Source: Anisodus tanguticus
Lineage: Eukaryota > Streptophyta > Magnoliopsida > Solanales > Solanaceae
DNA: 64,000 nt
Assembly (NCBI GenBank): GCA_034509755.1
Contig: CM067544.1
Location: forward strand, 10,705,501 to 10,769,500
Direction of reading: 5' to 3'
Under the pieces are notes generated by a model. That model did no database searches, was not told the DNA's origin, and saw only the letters and a program-made list of their open reading frames with translations. Both the position numbers and the translations under genes were made by a program. Of the stretch, positions 11,846 to 23,091 are shown in pieces (positions within the stretch are counted from its first letter, which is position 1; each line of letters begins with the position of its first letter).

Positions 11846-12068
11846 GTTGCTTATCCATTCAGGTTATCACGTTCAAATGGTCTTTCCGTAATCATGTTGT
11901 GGGCTTGCTAGCCCAATAAATGTTATTATTTATTCTTACTGATTGTTGTATATCATGGCCTTGTCGGTCCAGATATTCTACATGTTCAGGTTGTATGGTT
12001 TCAAAGGGTATGCTCGATCAAGTAAGGCACCGGATGCCGATCATACCTCCCAATAATGGGGTGTGACA
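11462..12068 (+). mobile_element. 3' portion of a Ty3/Gypsy LTR
   Basis: Ends GGCACCGGATGCCGATCATA...GGGGTGTGACA at 12068, the same terminal signature seen in inverted orientation at 36258 and 57417. The GTCGGGGCTTTGTCCCGACC block (about 11553-11572) and the TTAGAGGCTTGTAGAC stretch also occur in inverted form in those two LTRs. The 5' part of the LTR is missing or unrecognisable. Confidence 0.75.
11690..11957 (+). repeat. Tandem duplication with (AT)n inside the Gypsy LTR
   Basis: A unit of about 120 bp beginning TTTCTTATCCGTTCACGTTA (about 11694) and reaching TATTATGGC (11806) is repeated from about 11847 to 11957 with a few percent divergence. A perfect (AT)n run at 11809-11842 separates the copies. 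Confidence 0.85.
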
Positions 12069-12535
12069 GTTTGTGACCTATCGATTTGCTACTCACAAGT
12101 TTGTATATATATATACAAAGTCTTCTACCGAAGAAGTTTATACAATTACATAGAGAGAAAAGCTTAAATCAAGCAAATGAGCGAGAGCATATTTGAGAGA
12201 CTTTTGATTGGCTACTGAAGTGCCTATTTCCAGCTTTCTCAGAAGCATGGTTTAGGTAAAAACAATTGTCAAATTCAATTCCAAGTTAAGGGCAACTCGG
12301 AGGGGACTCAACAGTCTAAGTAGATTGGTGTGTGAGTGGTTAGAGTTAGTTCCTAGGTTGCAATTCTTGTAATTTGAATTTTTGTAATATGAATTTATTG
12401 AGGCTCACAAGTGAAGTTTGGGATAAATCATGTAAATGTGTAGGTCGTGGATTTTTACCCTTGTGAGATGAGTGTTTTCCACGTAAAATTATGTGTTATT
12501 ACTTTATTGTTCTTTATTATTCCGCGAACTAGTCA
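12069..12535 (+). mobile_element. LTR remnant, Copia-like 3' end
   Basis: Shows the GGATTTTTACCC...TTTTCCACGTAAAAT and TTATTCCGC text typical of some plant Copia LTR ends (about 12450-12528). Neither partner LTR nor target duplication is visible. Assignment rests on recalled resemblance only. Confidence 0.4.
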
Positions 12536-12547
12536 TATGAAACAAAT

Positions 12548-12606
12548 AAAGTAACCTGATCTATCACTTAGGCGAATGTCATATAAATTGGGACGATGGG
12601 AGTATT
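12548..12606. mobile_element. MITE terminal fragment
   Basis: Only the right terminus remains: GTCATATAAATTGGGACGAT followed by GGGAGTA. The left half is absent. Confidence 0.6.
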
Positions 12607-12829
12607 AGATAGTAAATAAATAAAAACTATTACTCTTACAAAGACGAATTTATAATTTTTAGTTTATAAATTTTATATGACAACTTTTTTATTTGCTTAT
12701 TAGGCTCTCGGTAAAGTTAATGAAGTCTACCAAATTCATAATTATAATCGTGGATCCGCCTTTACTGTTGATATTTTGTACTACCAATTAACACAAGAGG
12801 AGGTGGATTAGGTTATGCTAGACATTCTT

Positions 12830-13034
12830 TTTTTTTTTAGTCAGTCTTAAAGAATGACATATTTTTATATTTAGTAATAATTAAATTTAAATTTACCTTT
12901 ATACTCTTAATAAAATAATTTATAGACACACAAATTTCTATGAGTTATTTTAGATCACAAGTTTTAAAAATCTTCATTTTTTCTTAAACATTGTGTCAAA
13001 TAAAAAATCTTACTATAAAATGAGACGGAGGGAG
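12830..13034. mobile_element. Stowaway MITE, left end lost
   Basis: About 200 bp ending ACTATAAAATGAGACGGAGG and GAG, then TA at 13035-13036. Internal text (AAAGAATGACATATTTTTAT and TTATAGACACACAAATTTCT) belongs to a MITE type common in nightshade genomes. The left terminal repeat is missing and replaced by a T run. Confidence 0.7.
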
Positions 13035-13158
13035 TAATTGGATATGGTAGGATGTGTCAAATTTCAGAGACCATTGCATAGACCGATTGGATTTTGGTTT
13101 TTGAGATGAAAGTCTTGATATCATTACCCTGTTTCGAATTTTCAAAATTAGTCGATTA

Positions 13159-15802
13159 CTATATACTAGGTTGTCCAATGGGGCGGGTTCCAGCGGGACG
13201 GGGAGGGTCGGGATGTGGGCTCCGACGGGCCAGGCAGGCCGGGATATGCGGGACGGGAAGAGGTCCCGTCCCGTCCCACATCCCGCCGGAAGAGGGGCCG
13301 GGATTTGGGGGGACGGGTCGGATCGGGATTTGGAGTTTTTTGCCACTTCATTTAAAAACATAATATATATATAAACACTTCAATAATTGAACAAGATAGT
13401 GTAATAAAAACATCCCAATGTTGTTTTTGTGCCTCTTATATTATTCAATAGAAATATGATTTTTTTGTAATACAATTTCAAAATTGCAACTTTGTGGTGT
13501 TGCTCAAAAGTTGCAAATGACATAGTAAAATTGCAATTAAAAATATTACATAGTTAACCATACTTTTTCTAATTTTCTCACAATGTCTTGAATATCTTCG
13601 GTTGGAATTGGAATTTGTTGATCAAATTGTTCGACGTCGCTTCCTGTTCCATCGGACAAGATTTCGTTGTAGTTGTTATCTTCTTCTTCGTTGATCTCCG
13701 GTTGACCGCACCTTTTACGCTCCGCTCGAATCCAATCTCTGAAAAGAACTGCAATCTCTAATGCGTCTCCCGCCAATGAATGTCTATGCTCTCCTATTTG
13801 AAATCTTCCAGCAGAAAAAGCGCTTTCAGACGCTGTTGATGACGCTTGAATGTTCAACACATCTCGGGCCATCGTTGCTAGTGTTGGAAATGTATTCTCA
13901 TTGTGCCTCCAGTATTTCAGCAAGTCTTCATGTCCTTTATCATTGATAATTAATTCGTACGGTACAACACTCTACAAAACATAAATATCAAATTCGCTAA
14001 CTTGTGAAGAAGTTGAACCACTAAACATTTTATTTCTAAGGCCTTGAATAGTAGCAGCAGAAACCGCATATTTTTTATAAAGTTGCAGCGAAGTAGTAGA
14101 AGATGGTACAGAAGTCGGTTGATTATTTACACTTTGTTATTGGTAATACATATATATTTGTTTGCATTCATTGTGTATGCTATATGTAACTTCTTCTTTA
14201 GTTGATTTGTGAGTTGGTTCTTCAGTTGGGTCTGTTGGAAGTACTTCTATACAATCATAAATCGTTTCTATTAGTGTTTTACAACCAATCATAAATCGTT
14301 TATGTTAGTGTTTTACAACCGTCTACTTTAATAGTCGGATTTAATACCTACCAATAATATAAATAGTGGGAATAGGAAATATTGTTGCTATTCATTTGCA
14401 AATTTAAAAACATCCCTTCTAACAGTTGATCTAGAAAACCATTAAAAGCAGGATTATATGTTTCTCGAATGTAATGAATAAAGCCAGGAGAGGAAGGAAA
14501 TGAAAAAGGCAAACCATTCACCTCAACTAATTTTGCCATATTTTTCCTATTTTTGTTTTTATCATATTTAGGACCAAAAATTCCCTCAGTCATCGGGATA
14601 ATATTACCATGTACTTGGTCGGGGACACTATGTGAACCTTGTCCCGACTCAGCTGGCACACCCGATTTGTAGCCTAGTATTGATTCTGGTAGTTGTGTGC
14701 TCGCCTTGTACATGTCTCAATAAACCTCACCTTGACCTTTTTCGATTTTAAATTTATAAATATTTTTACAAATTTTACATCTAGCTAGTTGATTCTCTTG
14801 GTCCCTACCGAAAAAATGTCATGCAACTGATTTTAATTTTCGTTGTGTGGGCCTCGACTCATACTAGGGGAAATATGACGCATTCCAGTTTCAGTTTGAG
14901 ACCTAGTCTGAGCCTGAGGTTGAGGTGCACTATTGGTGTGTCATCTAGATTATCGTCTAAATTAAAGTTTGGTTCATCTACCTCATCATCTAATGACATA
15001 TCATTAAAAAAAAAGCAGTTTCATCTATATGAGTGAAATCAATGAAATCATCGGGACTAGAAATAGGATTACTAGAAAAAGTATCCATGCCCTTGTTACC
15101 CTACTAGAAGAAACACCCTTACCCTTACTCTTACCCTTAAACATACCTCTTAATCCTTCCATTTTAATTATGTAAATAAATAATTAAAGATAATGGAATT
15201 AAGTATGATAATTAAAATAAAGTAACAATAATAATTTAAAGAAGGAACGAAGGTACCAAACGCCGACGTAACATCGACGTGTAATCGATGTTGAAAATTG
15301 AAACTTTGCTTGATGGATGATCCTCAAGCTAGTTGCCAATTTCACTCCCAATTTTTTAACTTTGATATAAATGAGCAAAAAAATATAATATTTAGTAGGC
15401 AATGTAGAATTGTAGAGAGATAAATTGAGAGATTCTAAGAAGATTTGTGAGAAAAATGAGGTGTTTATAGTTGAGAAATAGGGTTAAAGTGTAAATATAT
15501 TAACTTAGGGGTTAAAAATAAATATTAAGGGGGAAGGGGGGTTTATGGGGGGGGGGGGGGTATGACCGTTATAGCCGTTGTTGCAACGATTATTTTTGCA
15601 AAGGGAGAGGGGGGTTGGCGGGACGGGGGCGGGATGGGGCGGGGAGGGTCGGGATCGGGACGGGCGGGACGCTTCCAGGCCCCGTCCCGAGTTCGAACCC
15701 CGACACCGATAATTTTTTATGGGGATCGGGGCGGGGCGGGTAGCGGTACATGCCGGGGCGGGATCGGGCTGACCCGGCCCACTGGACAGCCCTACTATAT
15801 AC
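13159..15802 (-). mobile_element. Complete hAT transposon, TSD CTATATAC
   Basis: The 8-bp duplication CTATATAC occurs at 13159-13166 and 15795-15802. The element ends are TAGGTTGTCCAATGGGGCGG (from 13167) and the inverse GGCCCACTGGACAGCCCTA (to 15794). Subterminal regions are GC-rich and rich in GGGACGGG/CCCGTCCC words on both sides (13183-13330 and 15615-15785), unlike the AT-rich core; such arrays are typical transposase-binding regions. A G14 run lies at 15547-15560. Length is about 2.6 kb. The transposase gene on the minus strand is broken, so the element is non-autonomous now. Confidence 0.93.
13546..15162 (-). pseudogene. hAT transposase relic (BED finger and C-terminal dimerisation domain)
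   Basis: hAT transposases cut and paste DNA using an RNase H-fold core. On the minus strand the likely start is the ATG at 15162-15160 (MEGLRGMFKGKSKGK). A BED-type zinc finger relic follows around 14830-14715 (CKICKNIYKF, with a stop replacing the next residues), then another open piece at 14713-14348. The best preserved part is 13923-13546, a dimerisation domain with the diagnostic ASSTASESAFSAGR stretch. The catalytic middle is largely missing: only about 540 codons of DNA remain against roughly 650-700 aa for RICESLEEPER-like relatives. Several stops and frameshifts interrupt it. Confidence 0.8.
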
Positions 15803-15916
15803 TATTCCGGTACGGTGTCAACTCGACCAACCTATAAAATCATGACAATCCTATAAAAATGGCTTATTTTATTATTCAGTTGGAGTTTCCTTTAGCAAGA
15901 AGCTGAATAAACTAGT

Positions 15917-16078
15917 TGTGGTTAAGATAGTTTATTCCTATTCCTACTCCTACAAGGTTAACAAGGATTACACTAGACCTATAAGTAGTAATTAAAATGT
16001 GGTTAAGATAGTTTATTACTATTCCTATTCCTGCTCCTACAAGGTTAACAAGGATTACACTAAACCTACAAGTATTAT
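15917..16078 (+). repeat. 81-bp tandem duplication
   Basis: Two adjacent copies begin TGTGGTTAAGATAGTTTATT at 15917 and 15998. The second copy adds small changes. The unit is not related to the neighbouring hAT ends. Confidence 0.9.
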
Positions 16079-16109
16079 TGTCAAATTTAGCATACCAAGA
16101 GAAAAATAA

Positions 16110-16285
16110 TTAACTTTTCTTATTTTATTCAAAGCATTACTTATTTATTTAAAATCACTTTCTATATCTCATTAAGATTATACATCAATTAATATAAATA
16201 TCATAATAAAATATATACTTCATTTATTATTTCTTAAGAGGTGTGAAAAGTCTATTATGAACAATAAAAAGTGAACGGAAGGAAT
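16110..16285. mobile_element. MITE remnant
   Basis: Only a decayed right terminus (AAAAAGTGAACGGAAGGAAT, near 16266-16285) and AT-rich body support this. Confidence 0.35.
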
Positions 16286-17385
16286 CGTAATTAAGGAGGG
16301 ATAAGGATGAAAAAAGCGGGGGAGGGGGTTTATGCGTAGGAGTTCCTACTCGCCTAGTAATTTAAGTTGATTGTGTCCTTGTTTTGAGGGTGATTTTATT
16401 TAATTAAAATAATGAAAGGAATTCAAAAGATTGATTTTTGGAAAAGATGCGCATGGCGTGTGAATGATTCCCTTTCATATGCTTTTGACGAGACTAATTG
16501 AGTCGTCTTTTAATTTAATGTTAATATTAGTATGGTTTCATATGTTTCATATTGCTTAAACTAATTGGTGCCGTGTTTATCCCGGCAAATCGAGCTCCTG
16601 TTTCCCATCTTCGGACTTAGTATTATACTATTATATATGCTAAACACCTACTAACGATTGTATTTAAGCATATTATCTTTGGCTAATCAGAACTGCACCT
16701 TGATTATGGCCTTCATAAACATTTGTTTATTGTTTTCATTAGTACTACATTGATCTCAAATTTAATTTTATTATGTGTCACGGGCATCATCTTATATGGC
16801 CAATTTATATTTTAATTTCCGCCCCCTTTGTTTGAAAGAGAAATTTTATGCTTTAGTGCTCTTAATTTAAGTATAGTAACATGTACAACTGAATTAAATT
16901 TTATCAGCTTTTTATTTCCATCTTCCTCTAGTCCGTACATTTGCTCCTTCAGGCTTCAACCATTTACACAAATTATATCTCGCCCTATGGGTTTTCATAA
17001 AAAAATACCAATATTTCTTTACATAGTATATTACTTAATTTCCTTGCACATATATAATTTTTAGTACCATATATCAGAAGTTACAATATGAAAAAAGATG
17101 AAATATACTAATTCGGCATAAATTTTGAATACAATATTTTGTGTTCTCTTTGTTTATGTTAAACGTTGACTTAGCCCTACAATCTAACGAAAGTAATATT
17201 TTGTCTTCTCTTTGTGACCTAAAATAAATTTTAAATATTTGCAAGATTATTAGTCACCTCATTATAAATTTTAAAATTAAATTATTTTTAATATAGAATT
17301 AAAATGACATTTTGTGCGACAAAATAAAAAGAAAAGTGTGTCGTCATATAAATAAGGACATAGGAGTAATTATCACTTCCTTCAC
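16286..17385. other. Intergenic DNA with one faint MITE end
   Basis: No gene is visible. A decayed terminus GTCATATAAATAAGGACATA (then GGAGTA, ending about 17372) resembles the right end of a Stowaway MITE, whose left end I cannot place. The rest is AT-rich without recognised content. Confidence 0.45.
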
Positions 17386-17516
17386 TAAAATTCCTCCATT
17401 TCCTTTTACTAGTACCTTGTACTAAAAATAAATTTTCCTTTTCATTTATCTATTTTAACAAATCAAGATAGTTTTTTTTTTAATATTACGTTTATCATTA
17501 AATAACTATGTAAAGT
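17386..17516. mobile_element. Left half of a MITE split by Copia insertions
   Basis: TTTTACTAGTACCTTGTACT and following text mirror the right terminus at 25625-25647 (inverse of GGACTAGTAAAAACGAACTG). The last 42 bases (17475-17516) recur at 25471-25512, so the two halves overlap rather than abut. Confidence 0.6.
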
Positions 17517-17517
17517 C

Positions 17518-17610
17518 ACTTCTTCACTTTGGTCCTTTAACTCATCTTCTTCACTTATTCGTCTCTTTTCTTTTGAGAGAAATCGATTTATAAGAATTAA
17601 TATATGGGGT
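17518..17610 (-). mobile_element. Truncated 3' LTR of a minus-strand Copia, left of nested insertion
   Basis: TCACTTTGGTCC...GAAATCGATTTATAAGAATT is paralogous to 25387-25450 in the 5' LTR of the same minus-strand element. The LTR continues after the nested 6.6-kb Copia as 24251-24265. Its outer part is missing. Confidence 0.7.
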
Positions 17611-18753
17611 TGTTGGAAATTTACTAATGTGGAATTAAGTTTATCCCGTTATTTATGATTCGAACAATTGAGCCCCGCACGTCGGAAATATCATTTTCAC
17701 ACATGTGCAATCTTAGTGTCAAGTATCGTAAATTTCGTTAATGAAAGAGATATTGGTACGTAAGTGAAATGTTTGAGACATAAAATGATGGATGGTTATT
17801 GGATGAATAACAAGTGTTCCACGTTGGTAAACGAATGAAGGATTGTGCGAGGTGTAAGATGGAACGGGTCGGAAAGGGCCGCGGAGCCGAGAAGGGCCGT
17901 GGCGCCTCCCGGATTGGGCCGGAGCGCCGCGGTGCCCCCTTGCAGCGCCACGATGCTAATTCCCACTTTGGGTTTTTGGAGCCGCGACGCTAAATGCTGC
18001 AGCGCCGCGGCGCTTCCCAGTCAGTGTTTGCTCGACGGAATCCCAAAGGTTTGGCTGTTGAGGGGGCTTCAATGGCATTGAATCCACCCAATAATGACCA
18101 TTACTTTGACCATTATGTTGCTACATTACTTGGGGGTTAAATGTCATCCATTACATGGCAATTGATTGCCATTGTGGGGCACTTGAAGAGGCCATCTTGC
18201 ACAACTATAAATTGAAGCCTTGGCTCAATTCTATAGATGAACATATATGAACATATGAACAGAAAAACAAGTTCATAACACCACAAAGAGATCAGATTTT
18301 CCTGATAGCAATCCTTCTCTTAGCAATCTTCATTATTCGTGTTCTTCGCTGAGATCATTTCTGTAGGCTTTGCACAATTGATATTTTATTGTTTCATCTT
18401 GGGAGACTATTGTCCACACTTCCATAAAGCCTATATACGGGGCAATCTTGTCTTAAAGACAGAGAGCCATCTCTCGACTCAGACGGTGGTGTAGTGGTTT
18501 ATCTAATTGGTTGTTAAGTGTTTCAGATGGAAACTTAACAAACGAAGGACTCTAACCGTTCGTATTCTCAGCGGATCTACAAGCAACAAGTGTAGCAGTT
18601 CATGTTCTTGTATTTCCGAATACAAGTTCTATATTTGAAGTTTCATTCAAGATCAAGATATTGACAACTTGTTGTTGACCTCATTGTTGTTTATCCTTTC
18701 GATCACTGTAATAGTTATTTACTATTCCCGTTGTTGCTTTACATATTCCAACA
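17611..18753 (+). repeat. 5' LTR of the 6.6-kb Copia
   Basis: U3 carries a CpG- and GC-rich island (about 17860-18030) in an otherwise AT-rich LTR. A TATAAATT box lies at 18206-18213, so transcription probably starts near 18236. The R/U5 part has TCTTGGGAGACTATTGTCC and GGGGCAATCTTGTCTTAAAG, also present in the LTR at 46337-47382. The same LTR at 23092-24245 keeps these landmarks. Confidence 0.9.
18443..18457 (+). promoter_or_regulatory. LTR segment complementary to the primer-binding position
   Basis: CAATCTTGTCTTAAA is the exact 15-nt reverse complement of 18756-18770. GACA follows directly. It lies about 207 nt downstream of the predicted transcription start. It is conserved in the 3' LTR (near 23932-23948). 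See the self-priming finding. Confidence 0.75.
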
Positions 18754-18755
18754 AT

Positions 18756-18770
18756 TTTAAGACAAGATTG
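18756..18770 (+). promoter_or_regulatory. Non-tRNA primer-binding position
   Basis: TTTAAGACAAGATTG begins two bases after the LTR end. A tRNA-primed element would start TGG here, pairing with the CCA tail. This does not, but pairs perfectly with 18443-18457. Confidence 0.7.
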
Positions 18771-18786
18771 TAATAGTGTTTGAAAT

Positions 18787-21700
18787 ATGTTGGTCGACAA
18801 GTGTGTGACCAAATATGGTTGTGGTTTTCTTCTTGCAAACAGTTCTGTTGGCAGTTTTGCTAACAGTTCAAACAATAACCGTGCTTTCAAGATTGGTCCT
18901 AGTTATGGTTCTCTCTTTGACGACAGTTACAAATATATTTCCGTCAAAGGAGGGATCTCTGAATCTGATGCTGAGCTTCAAGATACTGCTGATAGTCATG
19001 CTAGTAAGGCTAAAGATCAAGGACAAGTTGGTGTCACCGCTCCCAAGGGTGGTGGAAACAAGCACCAATGAGAGGCTGAGGATGTCAACTGGGACAAGAG
19101 GAGAAGGCTAAAGATGATGTTCTATCATATCGCAAAAGTCCTATATCTGTCCCAAGCAGAGGATCCGAATTATGGTAAGGAGGATTTGGACACTCAATCT
19201 AACTGAAGTGGGGTAGAATCCAAAAGGTCTAAGTTAATCCTTCTTTATCAATAATATGTTTAGTTAATATATGAATAAAATAGTGTAAAGCAAGGCTGGG
19301 AATATGAAAGTATTATCATTAAAACTTATATTCCCTACACTCTAAAATCATATATTGAATCTCTTTCCTCCCCGGTTAAATATTGGACTATTGTAAATAA
19401 AACTTAAAAGATCCGTTCTTTTGGGTGTAATTATTAAAAGTGTGTAAAGTATATTCGCACATATGAAGGATAGAGATTCACTTACTGTGCGAAAACTGTT
19501 ACCACTCTTAAGTAAGCGCCAGGGATTTCCCTGGGCACCAATCACAAGGGAAGAAGACTAAAAGATAATGGCTTATCTTAAGACATTGAACATGTCACAC
19601 TATCTGATAGAAGATAATTCATTTGATAGGATGATATTGGACACTCAGTCGTACAAAGCCTACGGGCAACTGGAGTGGGCCTGAATACATTTGATAGGAT
19701 GATATTGGACACTCAGTCGTACAAAGCCTACGAGCGACTGGAGTGGGTCAGAATTCAGTTGACAGAAAAGTAATGGACACCTAGTGAGGTGGGCCAGAGT
19801 TTTCCAGGTCTTAAATGATCTGAAGGCCAAAATAAAGGCAGAAAAGTAATTGGATACTCAGTCTGTCATAAGCAACTGGAGTGGGCCAGAGTATACAGAT
19901 CACATATGATCCGGTTATGCCCTAACCACGAGCAATATGTTGTTCATGTGAAGCAACGACACCTCTAAAGTAGAAGGGGTTGGAGAGATTGTCCTCAATA
20001 GGACTCCAGGGAATGAGATCACTCTAAAATGAGGTGATACATGTCCCAAATTTGGTTTAAGGGACGTTGTTGGTCAAGCTGGTTTGAGACTAGTCCAACA
20101 TGTATGTAATAACTAAGAATGATACAGAATGTCTGTAGTTACATGAATAATATATTTGTAATCCGTGCATCTATGCCAACATAGATTAAGACACGTTAAA
20201 TAAAAAGTCATTCAAAAGCTAACAAAGTTGAGATTGTTGCCTTTTGTCGACATAAACCCGCAAAATGACTATGAGGTAGGCGAAGAGGCAAAATCACCTT
20301 TCCAAGTTCTGTCAAAGGAATAGCGAAAGAAGCATCGCTACTCTAGAACTTAGTCACACCTACATGGGTGATTTGAAGTTTATACAAAATAGAGGGGGGA
20401 GACAAATACTTTGTGACCTTCATTGATGATGGTACAACGTATTGCATCCTTTGTTTGTAGAAAATCAAAGATGAAGTTGTTGAAGTGGATAAGCGCTACA
20501 AAGCAGAAGTTGAAAATCAACTAAGCTTACGGATTGAGGAATTCATAGTAATAGAGGGGAGATGTGAATCATCGTTCATCAAACGACTGTTCATTACTCA
20601 CCTCAGTCTAACGGTGTTAGCCAAGCGCAAAGTCGTACGCCCAAAATATGTGAGGCAAAGCGATTCATACCGCTAGTGCGATTCTCAACAGAACTACGCA
20701 TAAGGATAAGGATAACTCTCTGTGTGAAACATGAAAATGATCTCACATACAAATTTTGTGATGTGGGGTGGCTTAGTAGATGTTGGAATACCGAAACAGG
20801 TCTAGTTGGACCTAAGTCTGTAAATTGCATATCCACTGGATCTGCAAATAACAGTAGTGTTTATCGCCTCTTGGTGTCAAAGAATGCTGAATTCTTTGAA
20901 GATAACTTTCCTTGAGAAGGAAAAAGAAGTAATTGCTCGAGGTTAACAAGAACCCGCGAGGGCCTGAATGTTCGAAACTAGACATTCCGTATCTACAGGA
21001 CTTGGAAGTTGCTGATTATCCAGAACTTAATATTCCAGATGTACAGAACTCAAGGATTCTAGATGTTGAACCGAGACGGAGCAAAGAGGGGACAAAGACT
21101 TGTTCCATGACTTCTAGCTTGTATGGTTGAGAACGAACCATGGACAATTAACAAATAATTGTCATCTCCAGAAGCGCTGCTTTGGAAAGAAGCTACAAAG
21201 AGATATAGAACCATATTTGTGTAATGGTTGATCTTCCTCAAAAAAAGAACATTTGGGTTGTGAAAGAGGATACACAAAAGTGAGTACAAAGTACATGGAT
21301 CTACTGACAAGTATTAAGGCCTCGGCTACTTGTACATGTGCTCTCATGTGAATAGCTTAACATTCAGGGCCATTGCAGTCTTGTGTGGCATGGATGTTGA
21401 AACAATCTTCCTAACTAGAGAGTTGGAAGGGGAGGATCAGAGTTGGTTTGTTGGACTGTTGGGCTTCTTCCTGAACTTTCATTTTGGTCCCTAAAATGTT
21501 TACATTTTGGTCCTGGAAGTTTCAGGTAAAACAGAAACAATGAATCTGACAACAACTACATTGAATCTGAAGTTAGAAAGCCAACAGTTGAAAAAACCAA
21601 CAGTCTGAAAGTGGAAGTCATATTAAAACAAAAGTCACAATATGAAAGATATGGGTATCACAGATGACATCTTAGGAATTGGGATTTCTAAGACATCTAA

Positions 21701-22450
21701 CTGACTGGTCTAACTCTAAACTCAGTTGAGAGATAGTTGACAGTCGCGTTGAAGCCACCAATGAATATGAATCATAGAACTGATTGGAATCATGGTGCAC
21801 CCATATACAAGGAGCGATATGTGCAAGTCACATGTAGTTCAATATATTATACACACTACAATTGACCTGGTATTGGCCTACAAAGCATATCAGTTGAACT
21901 AAGGTTCACTCGTGATTCAGAAAATGATCGATAGAAGGCGTTAAGTCGGATGTGAAGATATCTGAAATATTCGCTTATCTATGGATTATGGTATTCTGGA
22001 TGTCCAGCGGTTCTGGGAGAACACAGTGATGCAAACTAGACATAAGATATAAAGAACACCAAAGCCACAAGTAAATGTGTATGATGGGTCTTGGAAAATC
22101 CTCTAAGACAACTTGCATCGGCCGATTCATGATGGAATCGGGGTTTATCGCTTTAAACAATGCATGAAGGAAGTTGAGTAACATCACGACTCCTTAGAGG
22201 ACGTCCCTTATTGGGAGAAACCCGTGTCTTCAGCAGTTATACACTGTGGCTAGCCGGTCGGCTTCAAGAAGGGCACGAATGACAGCGTTTGGACATATAT
22301 ATCGGATCTATCGGAGACATGAGACCGTAAGGCAGTTGATCATCACGGGTGTCACTTCCTTGATTACTAATCAAAAGATATAGCGGACCCTTTAACTAAG
22401 GGACTACCCGAAGATCAAGAGTTTTGCATGTCTATGGGAATGGGCTTAAA
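18787..22450 (+). pseudogene. Copia gag-pol relic of the 6.6-kb element
   Basis: Fragments in family order: an unrecognised open stretch at 18787-19071; an integrase core piece at about 20400-20640 (GKYFVTFIDDGTTYC); an integrase-RT linker piece near 20810-20915 (VGPKSVNC, then NAEFFEDNFP); weak RT N-terminal text near 21220-21440; and the RNase H C terminus near 22300-22440, which matches the usual end that ADPLTKGLP-type residues mark. RT palm motifs are not visible, suggesting a large internal deletion between about 21440 and 22250. Stops and frameshifts occur throughout. Not functional. Confidence 0.65.
19621..19756 (+). repeat. 68-bp tandem repeat in Copia interior
   Basis: Two near-identical 68-bp units start ATTTGATAGGATGATATTGG at 19621 and 19689. 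More diverged copies of the TGGACACTCAGT...GGAGTGGGCCAGA core follow to about 19895. The array lies between the gag-like region and the integrase relic. Confidence 0.85.
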
Positions 22451-23091
22451 AACCCAAACAATACGAACTTTTGCGGTGGTAACCCAACCATACTGACTGG
22501 AGATCCCAAGAATATGGTTCAATGGGAAAACTAAGATGCAAAAGGTTCAGTTGAGCGCTTCGTGGAAGCAATAGCACTTCAGATTATGATTTCTGTTAAG
22601 AAACATGAATCCAAAGTCGTTCCCGCGATAGACATTAAAGTGCTACATGCATGGTGGGTAAAGGTTAAGCATACAAACCTTTAACGATCCTCAAACGGTT
22701 GAGGTTAAGTTGGGGAAACTTTTAATGATTCCTAACACTTGTGAAATGGGGTATAGCAGGATACCTTGTAGGAGATCACTTATTTAAGTGCGAGGACATG
22801 TCGCCTCAAAGTAACGCACTTAAGAATCCAAGTGTGTCAACGGCCACAACGGACAGAACAAAAGAAGAAATGAATAAATGGGAGGTATTGTGTTGGTACC
22901 ATTGTCTTGGCTTACATTAAACACTAACGGTTCAAGACATCACATTCACCGCACGGTAAGTAAGTCCGATGGTATTCAACTAGGGAAGGTTCTAAGCGAA
23001 AACTACCTCTCCTGATGCAATACCTTTTCCTTGAAAGATTATTGAAAGTATGCACCATGTGTGCGCGCCGAAATCTCTTTCAAGAGGGGAT

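Noticed and set aside
9920..12068. One composite LTR retrotransposon formed by the solo LTR and the Gypsy LTR piece
   Set aside because: The two parts belong to different families, have opposite orientation and share no target duplication.
13094..13374. Gly/Arg-rich open frames on both strands
   Set aside because: They are translations of the GC-rich subterminal repeat of the hAT element.
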